Assembly (NCBI RefSeq): GCF_028368975.1 | Contig: NZ_JAQNDM010000002.1 | Span: 5,946,425-6,010,424 of the forward strand | DNA from: Stigmatella ashevillena | GTDB taxonomy: Bacteria; Myxococcota; Myxococcia; Myxococcales; Myxococcaceae | DNA: 64,000 nucleotides | Reading direction: 5' to 3' | Shown here: piece by piece, positions 1-7,905 of the stretch | How positions within the stretch are numbered: the stretch's first letter is position 1 | Layout of the letters: each line of letters opens with the position of its first letter | Program-made: the position numbers and the translations under genes | The notes under the pieces: generated by a model | What the model saw: the letters and a program-made list of their open reading frames with translations, nothing else | Databases searched by the model: none | Told to the model about the DNA's origin: nothing

Positions 1-2
1 GC

Positions 3-1316
3 GTGCTTGCTGGGTGCGGCACCTCTGGAAGGGTTGTGCGCTTGGAGGTGGGCCAAGACGAGATCGTCGTCTTGGCGCCACGCAGCCCTGTGGAAAGGGT
101 GGAACTGGACGAGCACGAGTTTGAGGAGGCTGTGAGGGAACTCGTCCAGGACGTGCGGCCCTCCTCCAATCCGCTGCGCGAAGCACGGCATCTTCTCGGC
201 GTCCCAGCACGAAACGGGATGTACCTCTATGAAGGCAGCAGTCGGCGGCTGCTGCCCGTCAGTGACGACGAGGATGCGGATGGCCTTCGCTTGTTGGCGT
301 CATCCTCGGACGAGAAGGTGACTCGTGCCTACAGCCGGTGGTGTGAACGCAAGGGGCAGTCCGAAGACTGCTTGAGGTTGCTGAAGGAAGGGCCTCTGCT
401 GGCGAGCGATGGCAAGTATGCGTTGGCCACGGCGATCGCCATGGGCTCGGTGTGGCCGGAGACAGCCAGAGCCCTCAAGAACATGGCGGATCCTCAAGCC
501 CTTTTGGCCACGGTGACGGCCTCCATCAGCATGTACATGCTGCTCTGGACTCTGCCCGAACCGGTGAGCAAGGGGATTGCGGCTCTTCTGACAGCCACCG
601 TGATTGCTTACTTGGGAGTGGATACGGTGTGGCGCCTGCTGGATGGATGGGTGGTCCTGGTTCGCAAAGTGGATCAAGCCACGACCTTCGAGCAGCTCAG
701 CGAGGCGGGTGAGCAGTACGGTGAGGTGTTGGGAGAGAATGCCGCACGCATCTTCATCATGCTGGCCACGGCGGCCATTGGAAGCACGGCTGGCCTGGGG
801 ACGAAGGCGTTGGGATTGCCTGGCTCGGCACAGGCAGCGCTGGCCGTTGAGGCGCAGGCAGGCTACCAGTACGCGGCCATTAGCAGTGTCAAGTCAGTGG
901 TGATGACGTCCGAGGGCTTTACCCTCGCACTTGCCCCCAACGCACTTGCCATGTCGGGCAGGGGAATGGGGAGCGGTCACCAGCGCAGAAGGCGGCACCA
1001 CCTCGCAACGGATAAGAACAGTGTCTCCACGGCACGCGGCGGGCCTTGGACGCCGAAATTCGAAAAGATTTTCGCCAAGGCAGGCATGGAACTGAAGGAC
1101 CCTGAAAACGTCGTGCCCATCAAGGGGCATCGAGGGCCTCACCCCCAGGAATACCACGAGCGGGTTCACGAGCGCCTCTACGATGCAACGCGGCATTGCC
1201 GCAAGGTTTCTGAGTGCAAGGAGGCACTGACGGCCGCGCTCAGAAGACTGGCCAAGGAGGTCATGACCGAGGGCTCGGAGTTGAACCAGCTTGTCACGAA
1301 AAGCTCTCAGCCCTAG
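3..1316 (+). CDS. AHH-nuclease polymorphic toxin lipoprotein (SitA-like), 5' end cut by window
   Basis: The reading frame is open at the window edge and begins with Leu-Ala-Gly-Cys, a lipobox, so the signal peptide and true start lie upstream. A long N-terminal region with hydrophobic segments near residues 165-215 leads to a C-terminal tip at about 332-420. That tip has a His-His-Leu-Ala-Thr motif and further paired histidines (HPQEYHERVH), the pattern of AHH nucleases in the HNH/endonuclease VII superfamily. Myxobacterial SitA proteins are lipoprotein toxins passed between cells by outer-membrane exchange and paired with a downstream SitI immunity gene. The Imm11-like gene 9 bp downstream fits that plan. 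Nuclease activity is inferred from the motif. Confidence 0.75.
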   Translation: MLAGCGTSGRVVRLEVGQDEIVVLAPRSPVERVELDEHEFEEAVRELVQDVRPSSNPLREARHLLGVPARNGMYLYEGSSRRLLPVSDDEDADGLRLLASSSDEKVTRAYSRWCERKGQSEDCLRLLKEGPLLASDGKYALATAIAMGSVWPETARALKNMADPQALLATVTASISMYMLLWTLPEPVSKGIAALLTATVIAYLGVDTVWRLLDGWVVLVRKVDQATTFEQLSEAGEQYGEVLGENAARIFIMLATAAIGSTAGLGTKALGLPGSAQAALAVEAQAGYQYAAISSVKSVVMTSEGFTLALAPNALAMSGRGMGSGHQRRRRHHLATDKNSVSTARGGPWTPKFEKIFAKAGMELKDPENVVPIKGHRGPHPQEYHERVHERLYDATRHCRKVSECKEALTAALRRLAKEVMTEGSELNQLVTKSSQP

Positions 1317-1325
1317 AGGTCTCTC

Positions 1326-1892
1326 ATGCCCAAGCGCTTCTTCAGGTTGAAGGAGGATGTCCATGCCCCAGGCCGTTGGCACTTGGGGGATCCTGTCGAC
1401 AGCCGGGGTCGAGAGGTAGATGAGCCAAGGGCTTTCAATGAAGGACGCCCGGTCCATGTCGATGGGCGTCTGAGGGTTCCTATTGAGCATGCGGGCAAGT
1501 CGCTGGATTTTTCCCTGACGGCCTTGAGCGTTCCCATTGTCCACGTCAAGGTGGCGACGCTCCTGGCGGAGCACGCTCCCAGTGATACCCAGTTTTTCCC
1601 CGTGGACATCAAAGGCTGTCCGGATCAGTACCTGATCTGCGTAGCCACGAAGCTCATTCGCTGCATTGACGAGAAGGCGTCCAAAGTGCAGTTCTGGATG
1701 CCAGAGGATGGGTTGCCCGAGAAGGTTGGGCAGTACTACGCCGTCGACCACATGCGCATCGATCTCGCGCGAGTCAGTGACGTCCAAGTGTTTCGCACGG
1801 AGGGCTGGCCTCTTGCGCTTATCGTCTCTGAGGACATCAAGACCGGCTTGGACCGCCTAGGGGCTACGGGCGTGAAGTTCGAGGAAGTCTAA
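1326..1892 (+). CDS. Imm11-family immunity protein (SitI-like)
   Basis: The 188-residue product starts Met-Pro-Lys-Arg-Phe-Phe-Arg-Leu and ends with the tail GATGVKFEEV, both typical of Imm11 (DUF1629-like) proteins encoded after myxobacterial toxin genes. It has no signal peptide, consistent with a cytoplasmic antidote that binds the toxin tip. It begins 9 bp after the toxin stop, so the two are almost certainly cotranscribed. Fragments of a paralogue lie at 2764-2904 and 6239-6301. Pairing with this particular toxin is inferred from adjacency. Confidence 0.75.
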   Translation: MPKRFFRLKEDVHAPGRWHLGDPVDSRGREVDEPRAFNEGRPVHVDGRLRVPIEHAGKSLDFSLTALSVPIVHVKVATLLAEHAPSDTQFFPVDIKGCPDQYLICVATKLIRCIDEKASKVQFWMPEDGLPEKVGQYYAVDHMRIDLARVSDVQVFRTEGWPLALIVSEDIKTGLDRLGATGVKFEEV

Positions 1893-1897
1893 ACTAG

Positions 1898-1984
1898 GTG
1901 CGTGAAGTCTCCATACTGGGCACCAAGCTCAACAAGCTGGTACCCAGGCTGATCTTCTCGAAAGCGGGAGAGCAGGTGAGCTGA
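1898..1984 (+). pseudogene. Remnant of a second AHH-toxin C-terminus
   Basis: A 28-codon frame starting at a GTG encodes a peptide containing EV-x3-G-x2-LN-x-LV. The intact toxin upstream ends with the same spacing of residues (EVMTEGSELNQLV). The frame ends in TGATG, overlapping the next start codon. I read it as the last codons of a displaced toxin gene copy, though it could also be expressed as a short coupled leader. The match is short. Confidence 0.4.
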
Positions 1985-2700
1985 TGAGGCCGCGCGCATC
2001 TTTGGTCATGCTGGCGCTGTTGGGTCTGGGAGGAGTGTTTTTTTACTGGCTCATACACGTCAATCCTCTGCCCGTCGTACAGAATGTGCCCCCCGTTTTG
2101 CCAGAGTATTTCGCGGAACGAGCGTCGGATTGCGGTGTGGCTCTGTTGAATGTGGCTCAGTCAGAATCGGGCCCTTTCAAGCGCGTCTTTCCCATCGGTT
2201 TAAAACAGCCCCATGAGCGGCTGCGCCGAAATGTTTGGGAACACGGGCGGTATCGAATTCTAGGCCGATTCACGGGTAAGACCCGGGTGATGTCTGAATG
2301 CGCCAGCTTTCCAGAGTTTGAGGTGTTGGAGTTCAAGTCTTGGGGACCTGTCCAACGGTGCGCCTCTCCTGGGACGCTCGATGCAACGATGCTGCTGTAC
2401 ACGGGAGAGCTCTCCACGGAACATTATGTGCCTGAAGATTTCATTGATGGGCCCTGGCCTCCGTCCTTTGATGATGAGTCGTGTAGGCGCGTCGGGTCTT
2501 GTGACGCAAACCTGCGCCGCTTGGACGCTGGTTGTGCTTCTGAAGATGTGATTGTTGATGGAGCCAAAGCTCCCTCGATAGATGGCGGTTTTTGCCAGGC
2601 ACCAGAGGCATGCGTGAATGGCGAACGGCGGGTCAATGCATGCTCGGGCGATATCTGGTGTTGTCAGCTATTACCCTCGGATGGGCAGCCAGAGCCATGA
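1984..2700 (+). CDS. Cysteine-rich exported protein of unknown function
   Basis: I do not recognise the family. The 238-residue product has one N-terminal hydrophobic helix (about residues 8-25) after a short basic start, suggesting membrane anchoring or export. Eleven cysteines are concentrated in the C-terminal third, including a terminal Cys-Cys, which suggests a disulfide-bonded periplasmic domain. Base composition is less GC-rich than the surrounding chromosome. It sits between a toxin-tail remnant and a truncated immunity gene, so it may be cargo of the same cassette, but nothing in the protein proves that. Confidence 0.6.
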   Translation: MRPRASLVMLALLGLGGVFFYWLIHVNPLPVVQNVPPVLPEYFAERASDCGVALLNVAQSESGPFKRVFPIGLKQPHERLRRNVWEHGRYRILGRFTGKTRVMSECASFPEFEVLEFKSWGPVQRCASPGTLDATMLLYTGELSTEHYVPEDFIDGPWPPSFDDESCRRVGSCDANLRRLDAGCASEDVIVDGAKAPSIDGGFCQAPEACVNGERRVNACSGDIWCCQLLPSDGQPEP

Positions 2701-2763
2701 GTGTGCTGGCACAAGTTGAAAGCGAGCTGGTGACTCGCAGCGAGTAGAGCCACAATGGTCTGC

Positions 2764-2904
2764 ATGGCCAAGAAGTACTTCAGACTGTCCGCTGATATGA
2801 CCCTGCCGGGGCGGTGGTTTCTGGGCATACCCACGGACCTTCAGGGCCGGGAGGTGGAAGACCCATGGATTCTCAAGAAAGGACAGTCTGTTCCTGCTAC
2901 CTGA
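2764..2904 (+). pseudogene. Truncated Imm11 gene, N-terminal fragment
   Basis: A 46-codon frame begins MAKKYFRLSADMTLPGRWFL and continues with a GREVEDP motif. This aligns closely with the first 40-45 residues of the intact Imm11 protein at 1326-1892 (MPKRFFRLKEDVHAPGRWHL, then GREVDEP). It then stops where the intact protein has about 140 more residues. The matching C-terminal tail is at 6239-6301, so this appears to be an immunity gene broken by insertion or recombination. Confidence 0.8.
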
Positions 2905-2969
2905 GATGCTTCGGACCACTGCTGCCGGGGCCACCTAAAAAGTGCGATACTCGAACATGTCGTTGGGTA

Positions 2970-2977
2970 GTGGGCGC
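2970..2977. repeat. 8-bp target-site duplication, left copy
   Basis: GTGGGCGC lies immediately left of the insertion-sequence end and is repeated exactly at 4536-4543. An 8-bp duplication is the usual length for IS66-family insertions. Confidence 0.9.
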
Positions 2978-4535
2978 GTAATTGTTCACCGGCTCAGGCA
3001 GCGCCCGAGGCTGCCTGAGCCGAAGCGGAGCCAGGAAGAAGCGAAGGCGGAGGGAGGCCACGGCGGTAAGCCCCCAACGCTGCAGTCAGAAACTCCAGCG
3101 GGTTACGCTTCTGCTGTTTGAGCGTTGTCACCACGGTGAGGATTCGCTCAATGAAGCGGCTGCCGCGCTCACTGCGCGTGCCGAAGGAAATCTTCCGGTA
3201 GATGACCCCCTGGCGAATGGTGCGCTCGCCGTAGTTGTTCGTCGGCTCCACCCCAGGCACGTCCACGAATACCCACAGACACTTTTCCAGCCGAAGGATT
3301 TGCCGGGCGATGCCTGCCGTCTTCTTCTCCCCGCACGCCTGCGCTTGGCGCAGCAGCTCGCCCACCTTCCGCTCCACCTTGCTCATCCGCTGTTGAAACA
3401 TGCGGCGCTCCAAAGTGCCGTCGCGCACGCGATGCCACCACTTGAACATTCGGTTGCGCTCCGCCATCAGCTTGCTGCCAATGCGGCCTCCTTGGCCGCC
3501 TCTGTCAATGAAGCCTTGGAAGTCGCGCGTCAGGTGTGACCAGCACAGTTGGCGCAGCCCCGCGTCGTACCCGCCGTACGCGCTCCACCTGTCGGTAATG
3601 AGCCAGCCCAGGAAGTCCTCGCCCAGCAGCGCCTTGATGACCTGACTGCCACGGCTGGTGGCGATACGGAACACCACCACCAGAGCGCTGGCCACCACCC
3701 ACAGCCAGGCACGGGCCGCCCGCCCTTCCTTCACCCCTTGGGCCCACCCTGTCTCGTCGGCGTTGACGACTGCAGCGTTGCGCACGTGCTCCTGGGCCTG
3801 CTCCACAGGCGCCTTCAGCGCGGCGCTCATCTGCTGCTCCAGGTTCGAAACACTGCCCACCGACACGTGCACGCCCACGATGTCCGAGAGCACTTCGCAC
3901 ACCAACCGCTTGGACAGCCGGTACTTGCCTACCAGCAGGCTCATGCTCGCCCCCAGCCGCTCCCCAAACGCGCTGCGCGCCTCGCGGGGTACTTCGGCTC
4001 GGGTGAGCATGCCGCAGAAGGCGCACTTCAGCTGGTGACTCCGATACTCCGTCACCAACGCCTTCACCGGGTCCAGTTCCACTACCTGATGCCTCTGGGG
4101 TTCAGCGTCTTTTCCCTTCAGCTCCCGCTGGCAGTGCTGACACCGCTCAGGCATCAGCTCTACCACCCGCTGGACGCTCTCGCTCGGCACCAGCTCCCGC
4201 TCATGCTTCGGGGGGCCAGGCTGCCCTCCGGGGTGTCGCCTCCTGCGCTTCCTCTTCTTCTTGGCCCGAGCTGCGCCCGGAGCATCGCTCGACGGGGGCC
4301 TTGAGGAGTTGGTGGAGTTCTGCCTCAACCGCTCCCTCAACTGAGCATTCTCTTGCTCCAACTGCCGTATCCTCGTCAGCGCTGCTCCCAGCAGCACCTG
4401 CAGTTGGACCACCTGGGCCGGTATGGATTCGAATGGGCTCATCCTGTAGGTAGAACACCCTACACCCTACCTCTTATGTTGGCTCGTTCCCTGGCTGCTC
4501 CCCCCTCTACCGGCCCTCACCCCGTGAACGGTTAC
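2978..4535 (-). mobile_element. IS66-family insertion sequence, tnpC-only type
   Basis: The element is 1558 bp. Its ends both read GTAA inward and form imperfect terminal inverted repeats of about 21 bp with five mismatches (left GTAATTGTTCACCGG, right strand GTAACCGTTCACGGG). Perfect 8-bp duplications (GTGGGCGC) flank it, showing a clean transposition event with no later rearrangement at the ends. Only one long gene is present. No tnpA or tnpB accessory genes are seen, which resembles the ISBst12-like branch of IS66. It landed about 16 bp beyond the stop codon of the gene at 4560-5510. Confidence 0.9.
2994..4442 (-). CDS. tnpC: IS66-family transposase TnpC
   Basis: The 482-residue product has an N-terminal leucine-rich coiled coil (about 10-45) and a basic RPPSSDAPG linker with a Lys/Arg-rich tract. 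A CxxC zinc finger pair follows (CQHC near 110, CAFC near 140), then the catalytic DDE core: Asp in NADETGW, Asp in ITDRWSAYGGY and Glu in NNYGERTIR. Length and motif order match full-length TnpC of IS66 elements. The frame is intact, so the element may still be active. Confidence 0.95.
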   Translation of the reverse strand: MSPFESIPAQVVQLQVLLGAALTRIRQLEQENAQLRERLRQNSTNSSRPPSSDAPGAARAKKKRKRRRRHPGGQPGPPKHERELVPSESVQRVVELMPERCQHCQRELKGKDAEPQRHQVVELDPVKALVTEYRSHQLKCAFCGMLTRAEVPREARSAFGERLGASMSLLVGKYRLSKRLVCEVLSDIVGVHVSVGSVSNLEQQMSAALKAPVEQAQEHVRNAAVVNADETGWAQGVKEGRAARAWLWVVASALVVVFRIATSRGSQVIKALLGEDFLGWLITDRWSAYGGYDAGLRQLCWSHLTRDFQGFIDRGGQGGRIGSKLMAERNRMFKWWHRVRDGTLERRMFQQRMSKVERKVGELLRQAQACGEKKTAGIARQILRLEKCLWVFVDVPGVEPTNNYGERTIRQGVIYRKISFGTRSERGSRFIERILTVVTTLKQQKRNPLEFLTAALGAYRRGLPPPSLLPGSASAQAASGAA

Positions 4536-4543
4536 GTGGGCGC
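4536..4543. repeat. 8-bp target-site duplication, right copy
   Basis: Exact copy of GTGGGCGC found at 2970-2977, abutting the right terminal inverted repeat of the IS66 element. Confidence 0.9.
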
Positions 4544-4559
4544 TTCATCCGAATCCGCC

Positions 4560-5510
4560 TCACACCACGCCCGAGGCGTGGACCGTGAGCGTCTGGAGTT
4601 TGTTCACGTGGAGGTTCCGCGGCGCTTCGCCATGGGTCAGGGCCCGAGCGGCCTCGACCAATGCAAATCGATCGTAGCCAAGGACGCGGACCGTCTGGAA
4701 ATAGAGGGTCCAGGCGTTGTGCCCGGTCCGGCGGCCCATCACATTGGCACCCGCGAGGAGCCACTGGAAGTTATGGCGGCCCATGAAGAACTTGCGGACC
4801 ACTTCCGTGGTGAGGCCCGGGTTCACGACGGTGTTGAGGCCGACGTTCGCGGAGCGGTAAGCAGTGACGGTCGCGTGCGCAGCGGGCACGCCCGTGACGG
4901 CCTGGAACATGTGGTCCATGTAGGCCTGCTTGTTCCCCACGGGGACGTCTGCCACGTCGCCAGCGTTGGCATGGAAGAACTGCGGCGGGCCTACCGCGGG
5001 CCGCCAGATGTAGACGGTGCATCCACCCAGCGGCGCGGTGAAGCAGAAGTCCGCGTCATTGCCGAGCGTGACGTGGGTGATGCCGTTCTGGCGATACGGG
5101 AGGAAGTAGGCCCGGCGGAGCGTGTTGAGGCCGCCGCCGCCGGGGTTGTTGGCGAAGAGCTGGAAGTCGGACTTCACGTGGGCAGGCAGCAAGCCCCACG
5201 TCATGGGGTGGTTGGCCGGGTTGTTGACCGCGTTGAACCAGAACCACGTACGCCCGTCAGTTCCTCCGGCCCCGCCCCCCACGGGCAATGCCACCACCTC
5301 GGCGGCCAAGTCCTGGATCACGGCCGCGACGGCGAGCGGAGTGACGGCGGGGATGTTGGCCGGGGCCACCAACCCGGCAGCGTTGCCATTGTGCGTGAGG
5401 AACGTCGCGTGCCGATTGAGCATCGCCAGGCAGTTGGCTCCATGGGAGCAGTAGGCGTAGTTCTGAAGAAACGCGGGCGTGTTGGCGACGAGGTCGTTGT
5501 GGGTGGGCAT
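4560..5510 (-). CDS. Unrecognised 316-residue protein
   Basis: I do not recognise the family. The start chosen is the ATG giving MPTHNDLVAN; the frame stays open further upstream, but that extension is Arg/Ala-rich and runs through the neighbouring lipoprotein gene, so it looks like shadow coding. The protein is soluble, without signal peptide or membrane helix. It is rich in Asn, His and aromatic residues (WFWFNAVNNPANHPMTWGLL; HVTLGNDADFCFTAPLGGC; FFMGRHNFQWLLAGANV). It lies inside the stretch separating the two halves of a broken Imm11 gene and may be horizontally acquired cargo. A toxin or effector role is possible but unsupported by any motif I can name. Confidence 0.55.
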   Translation of the reverse strand: MPTHNDLVANTPAFLQNYAYCSHGANCLAMLNRHATFLTHNGNAAGLVAPANIPAVTPLAVAAVIQDLAAEVVALPVGGGAGGTDGRTWFWFNAVNNPANHPMTWGLLPAHVKSDFQLFANNPGGGGLNTLRRAYFLPYRQNGITHVTLGNDADFCFTAPLGGCTVYIWRPAVGPPQFFHANAGDVADVPVGNKQAYMDHMFQAVTGVPAAHATVTAYRSANVGLNTVVNPGLTTEVVRKFFMGRHNFQWLLAGANVMGRRTGHNAWTLYFQTVRVLGYDRFALVEAARALTHGEAPRNLHVNKLQTLTVHASGVV

Positions 5511-5662
5511 GCGCTCGGTCCTCTCGGCCACAGCGTAGCAGGAGAACTCTGAAGCGAGAGCACCGAGCCGTTTGAGGACAAGCCATTCTGGGCACTTGCG
5601 AGGAGGATCGACAGAGAGGGAGAGGCCTGAGCTGGCGGGCTCCTCATGTTTGTGAGCAGCTC

Positions 5663-6157
5663 TTAGCGGAACGAGTCCACCATGAAGACGCCTGCGCGGG
5701 AGGAGTCGAGCAGGGCCGTTCCGGGTTTGGACTCGGGCAGTTTCCGAAGTTGCCCCATTCCGAGGCGGGCGACAGCACAGATGGGCACCTTGTTGCCGCC
5801 CTTCACCGGCTGTGCCTCGTAGTACCGGATGACGACCTGCGGCCCCCCGGTCCAGACGTGCCCGTAGAGTCGCGCGGGCGCCTCCAGGAGACCGAGGTTG
5901 TCCTCCAGCACGCTCTCGAGAGGCCCGTTGTAGAGAGTGATGGGGCTGCTGGATTGGTTCGCGTCGATCTGAACCCAAGCTGCCTCACCGACGAACATGC
6001 GCAGGTAGTTCATCGCCTTTCGAGCCTCCTCCGAGCACTCCTCGGGTCCAGGAGTTCCATCGGGACGAAGGGATACCGCTCCAAGCGAAGTCGCGCAGCG
6101 GGTCAGCGTCAGGAGCAGGGCGGCGCAGCACAAGAGCGCGAACCTGTGGAAGATCAT
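5663..6157 (-). CDS. Myxobacterial lipoprotein, copy 2
   Basis: The 164-residue product has a signal peptide ending in a cysteine (LLLTLTRC), so it should be lipid-anchored. It is a clear paralogue of the lipoprotein at 6316-6816, sharing GAVSLRPDGTPGPEECSEEA, LRMFVGEAAW, SVLEDNLGLLEAPARLYG and AVARLGMGQLRK. The start at 6157 is chosen because it aligns with the paralogue's start and leaves a 10-bp gap to the upstream DUF2381 remnant. The molecular role is unknown. The gene lost its DUF2381 partner through truncation upstream. Confidence 0.7.
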   Translation of the reverse strand: MIFHRFALLCCAALLLTLTRCATSLGAVSLRPDGTPGPEECSEEARKAMNYLRMFVGEAAWVQIDANQSSSPITLYNGPLESVLEDNLGLLEAPARLYGHVWTGGPQVVIRYYEAQPVKGGNKVPICAVARLGMGQLRKLPESKPGTALLDSSRAGVFMVDSFR

Positions 6158-6167
6158 GCCTCCGCTC

Positions 6168-6238
6168 TTACCCCTCAACGAGGTGTGGATCTAGCTGGAC
6201 GATGGCCTGCCGAAGCCCATCGTGCCGGTAGAACTCCA
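6168..6238 (-). pseudogene. 3' remnant of a DUF2381 gene
   Basis: On the minus strand this encodes LEFYRHDGLRQAIVQLDP followed by a few residues and a stop. The intact DUF2381 gene at 6828-7751 ends LELYRHDGLRQAFVQLDP. Homology with the intact copy runs continuously through the gap into the lipoprotein gene, then breaks off sharply at 6239, where an Imm11 tail on the other strand begins. It is the end of a duplicated gene truncated by recombination. Confidence 0.8.
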
Positions 6239-6301
6239 GACAAACTCAAAAGCGCCCTGTCAGGCATGGGCGCCACCGGGACGAAGTTTCAAGAAGTCTA
6301 G
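6239..6301 (+). pseudogene. Imm11 gene remnant, C-terminal tail
   Basis: Twenty codons ending in TAG encode DKLKSALSGMGATGTKFQEV. The last residues of the intact Imm11 protein at 1326-1892 are DIKTGLDRLGATGVKFEEV. Together with the N-terminal fragment at 2764-2904 this suggests one immunity gene whose middle was lost and replaced by about 3.3 kb of other DNA. The left border with the DUF2381 remnant is abrupt, marking a recombination joint. Confidence 0.7.
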
Positions 6302-6315
6302 AAGGGCATGGCCCC

Positions 6316-6816
6316 TTAACGGAACTCGTTCACGATGTAGACGCCAGCGCGGGGAGCATCAAGGATGGCCGTTCCGGGCTGGGATTCGGGCCGCTTCCGG
6401 AGCTGGCCCATCCCGAGCCGGGCGACCGCGCACAGGGGCACCTGATCGCCACCCTTCAAGGGTTGGGCCGCGTAGTACCGGATGACGGCTTGGGGACCGC
6501 CGGTCCAGACCCGCCCATAGAGCCGGGCGGGTGCTTCCAGCAGCCCGAGGTTTTCCTCAAGGACGCTCTCAATGGGACCGTCGTACAGGGTGATGGGATG
6601 AGCGCGCGTTTGGTTCGCATCAAGCTGGGCCCACGCAGCTTCTCCGACGAACATCCGGAGGTAACTCATCGCCTTCTTGGCCTCATCCGGGCACTTCTCC
6701 GGTCCCGGAGTGCCGTCGGGACGGAGGGATACCCCTCCCGTCGCCGTCCCAGGACAACCGGAGGACATCACGAGGAGGACAGCGCAGCCCAAGAGCGCGA
6801 GTGTATTGGAGGCCAT
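6316..6816 (-). CDS. Myxobacterial lipoprotein, copy 1
   Basis: The 166-residue product begins MASNTLALLGCAVLLVMSSG and then Cys, a lipoprotein signal peptide. The mature part is about 75 percent identical by eye to the copy at 5663-6157. The start at 6816 was preferred over upstream in-frame codons because it places the signal peptide at the N-terminus and lies 11 bp after the DUF2381 stop. Coupling to DUF2381 suggests the two act together at the cell envelope. Function is unknown. Confidence 0.75.
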   Translation of the reverse strand: MASNTLALLGCAVLLVMSSGCPGTATGGVSLRPDGTPGPEKCPDEAKKAMSYLRMFVGEAAWAQLDANQTRAHPITLYDGPIESVLEENLGLLEAPARLYGRVWTGGPQAVIRYYAAQPLKGGDQVPLCAVARLGMGQLRKRPESQPGTAILDAPRAGVYIVNEFR

Positions 6817-6827
6817 GCCTCTCGCTC

Positions 6828-7751
6828 TTACCGCGCTATGAGGGCCGGATCTAGCTGGACGAACGCCTGCCGGAGCCCATCGTGCCGGTAGAGTTCCAGC
6901 CACAGGCTCGTTAACATGCCATCGTCAACGAAGGCGCTGCCATCTGCGACGAGGGCCACTCTCCCGGACCCTCCGGATGTGATCTCGCGGGCGGTGGCGC
7001 GAACAGCGATCGCTCGATCGTGGCTGCTGTCCTTGGTGACGAGCCGAACCCGCTGCACGCTCCAAGCGTTCTCCGCGTGGAGGTTCTTGACCGTGAAGAC
7101 GACGGCTGCTTTTCCCTTCCCTTGAAACACCGTTGCGTCAACCTCGGCATCATCGTCTTTGCCGGAAAAATGATCCGCGATCATGAACGGCGTTTGTGCC
7201 ACAGCACCCGATGCGAGCAGGGCTGCAAGCGCGTGATCTTCCGAGGTCTCTTCTTTTCGATAGCGCTCGTTCTCTTCGGTAAGGGCGCCGTTTCTCTTGA
7301 GCGCTTGGGTCAGCGCGGCTCGCAAGGCCGCGTGGCTCTCCTGGTCCTCGAATATGTCAACCTGTTGATCCGTTCGTGCCCATTCGTCACGGCCGGGAGG
7401 TCTCAGGAGGAAAGGCACCTCTGTCCCATCCACCAGTCTCACAACCAGGGGAATGGCTTCGTCCGCGTTGAGGTCATGGAGGGGCTCCAGGATCACCTTG
7501 TTGCGGACGACGGACAGGGGTTCCAGTCGGCCCTCCCAACCGATCATCTTCGTGTTCTCTGGCTCGACGGGCCTGTCGAACCGGAGCGTCGTGACGACCT
7601 GCCCCTTCACGTAGATGCGGTGGGTTTCGTCGTCCGGATGCTCCGAGATCAGGATGGGGCGGACCGAAAGCTTCTCGCGTTCGCTGGCCAGAGCAGCCGA
7701 TGCCACAAAGTGAAGTAACAAGACTGACCAAGGGGGTAGGATCTTTCTCAT
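6828..7751 (-). CDS. DUF2381 family protein (TIGR02268-type)
   Basis: The 307-residue product has an N-terminal signal peptide (MRKILPPWSVLLLHFVASAA) and belongs by overall sequence to the myxobacterial paralogous family DUF2381/TIGR02268. Features include an N-terminal beta-rich region with FDRPVEPENTKMIGWEGRLE and a C-terminal domain with FTVKNLHAENAWSVQRVRLV. In related genomes these genes often sit beside lipoprotein or serine/threonine kinase genes. Here the lipoprotein gene follows after 11 bp. The biochemical role is not established. Confidence 0.75.
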   Translation of the reverse strand: MRKILPPWSVLLLHFVASAALASEREKLSVRPILISEHPDDETHRIYVKGQVVTTLRFDRPVEPENTKMIGWEGRLEPLSVVRNKVILEPLHDLNADEAIPLVVRLVDGTEVPFLLRPPGRDEWARTDQQVDIFEDQESHAALRAALTQALKRNGALTEENERYRKEETSEDHALAALLASGAVAQTPFMIADHFSGKDDDAEVDATVFQGKGKAAVVFTVKNLHAENAWSVQRVRLVTKDSSHDRAIAVRATAREITSGGSGRVALVADGSAFVDDGMLTSLWLELYRHDGLRQAFVQLDPALIAR

Positions 7752-7905
7752 GGCCAATCCAACGTAGCAGGGCGGGTGGGGGAGTCCAAGGGGATGGCAC
7801 CTCGGCAAGCCCGCTGTGACCTTTCCTACTCGGCAAAGCGCTCGGTGATTTACAGATCCTTCTTCCGGCCGCTATAAGCGGTTTTCTCGGATAGGAGCGG
7901 ATTCC

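Noticed and set aside
4353-5552. Plus-strand frame of 399 codons across the IS end and the unknown gene
   Set aside because: It crosses the right end of the IS66 element and is opposite a better-supported gene, so it cannot be an old gene.
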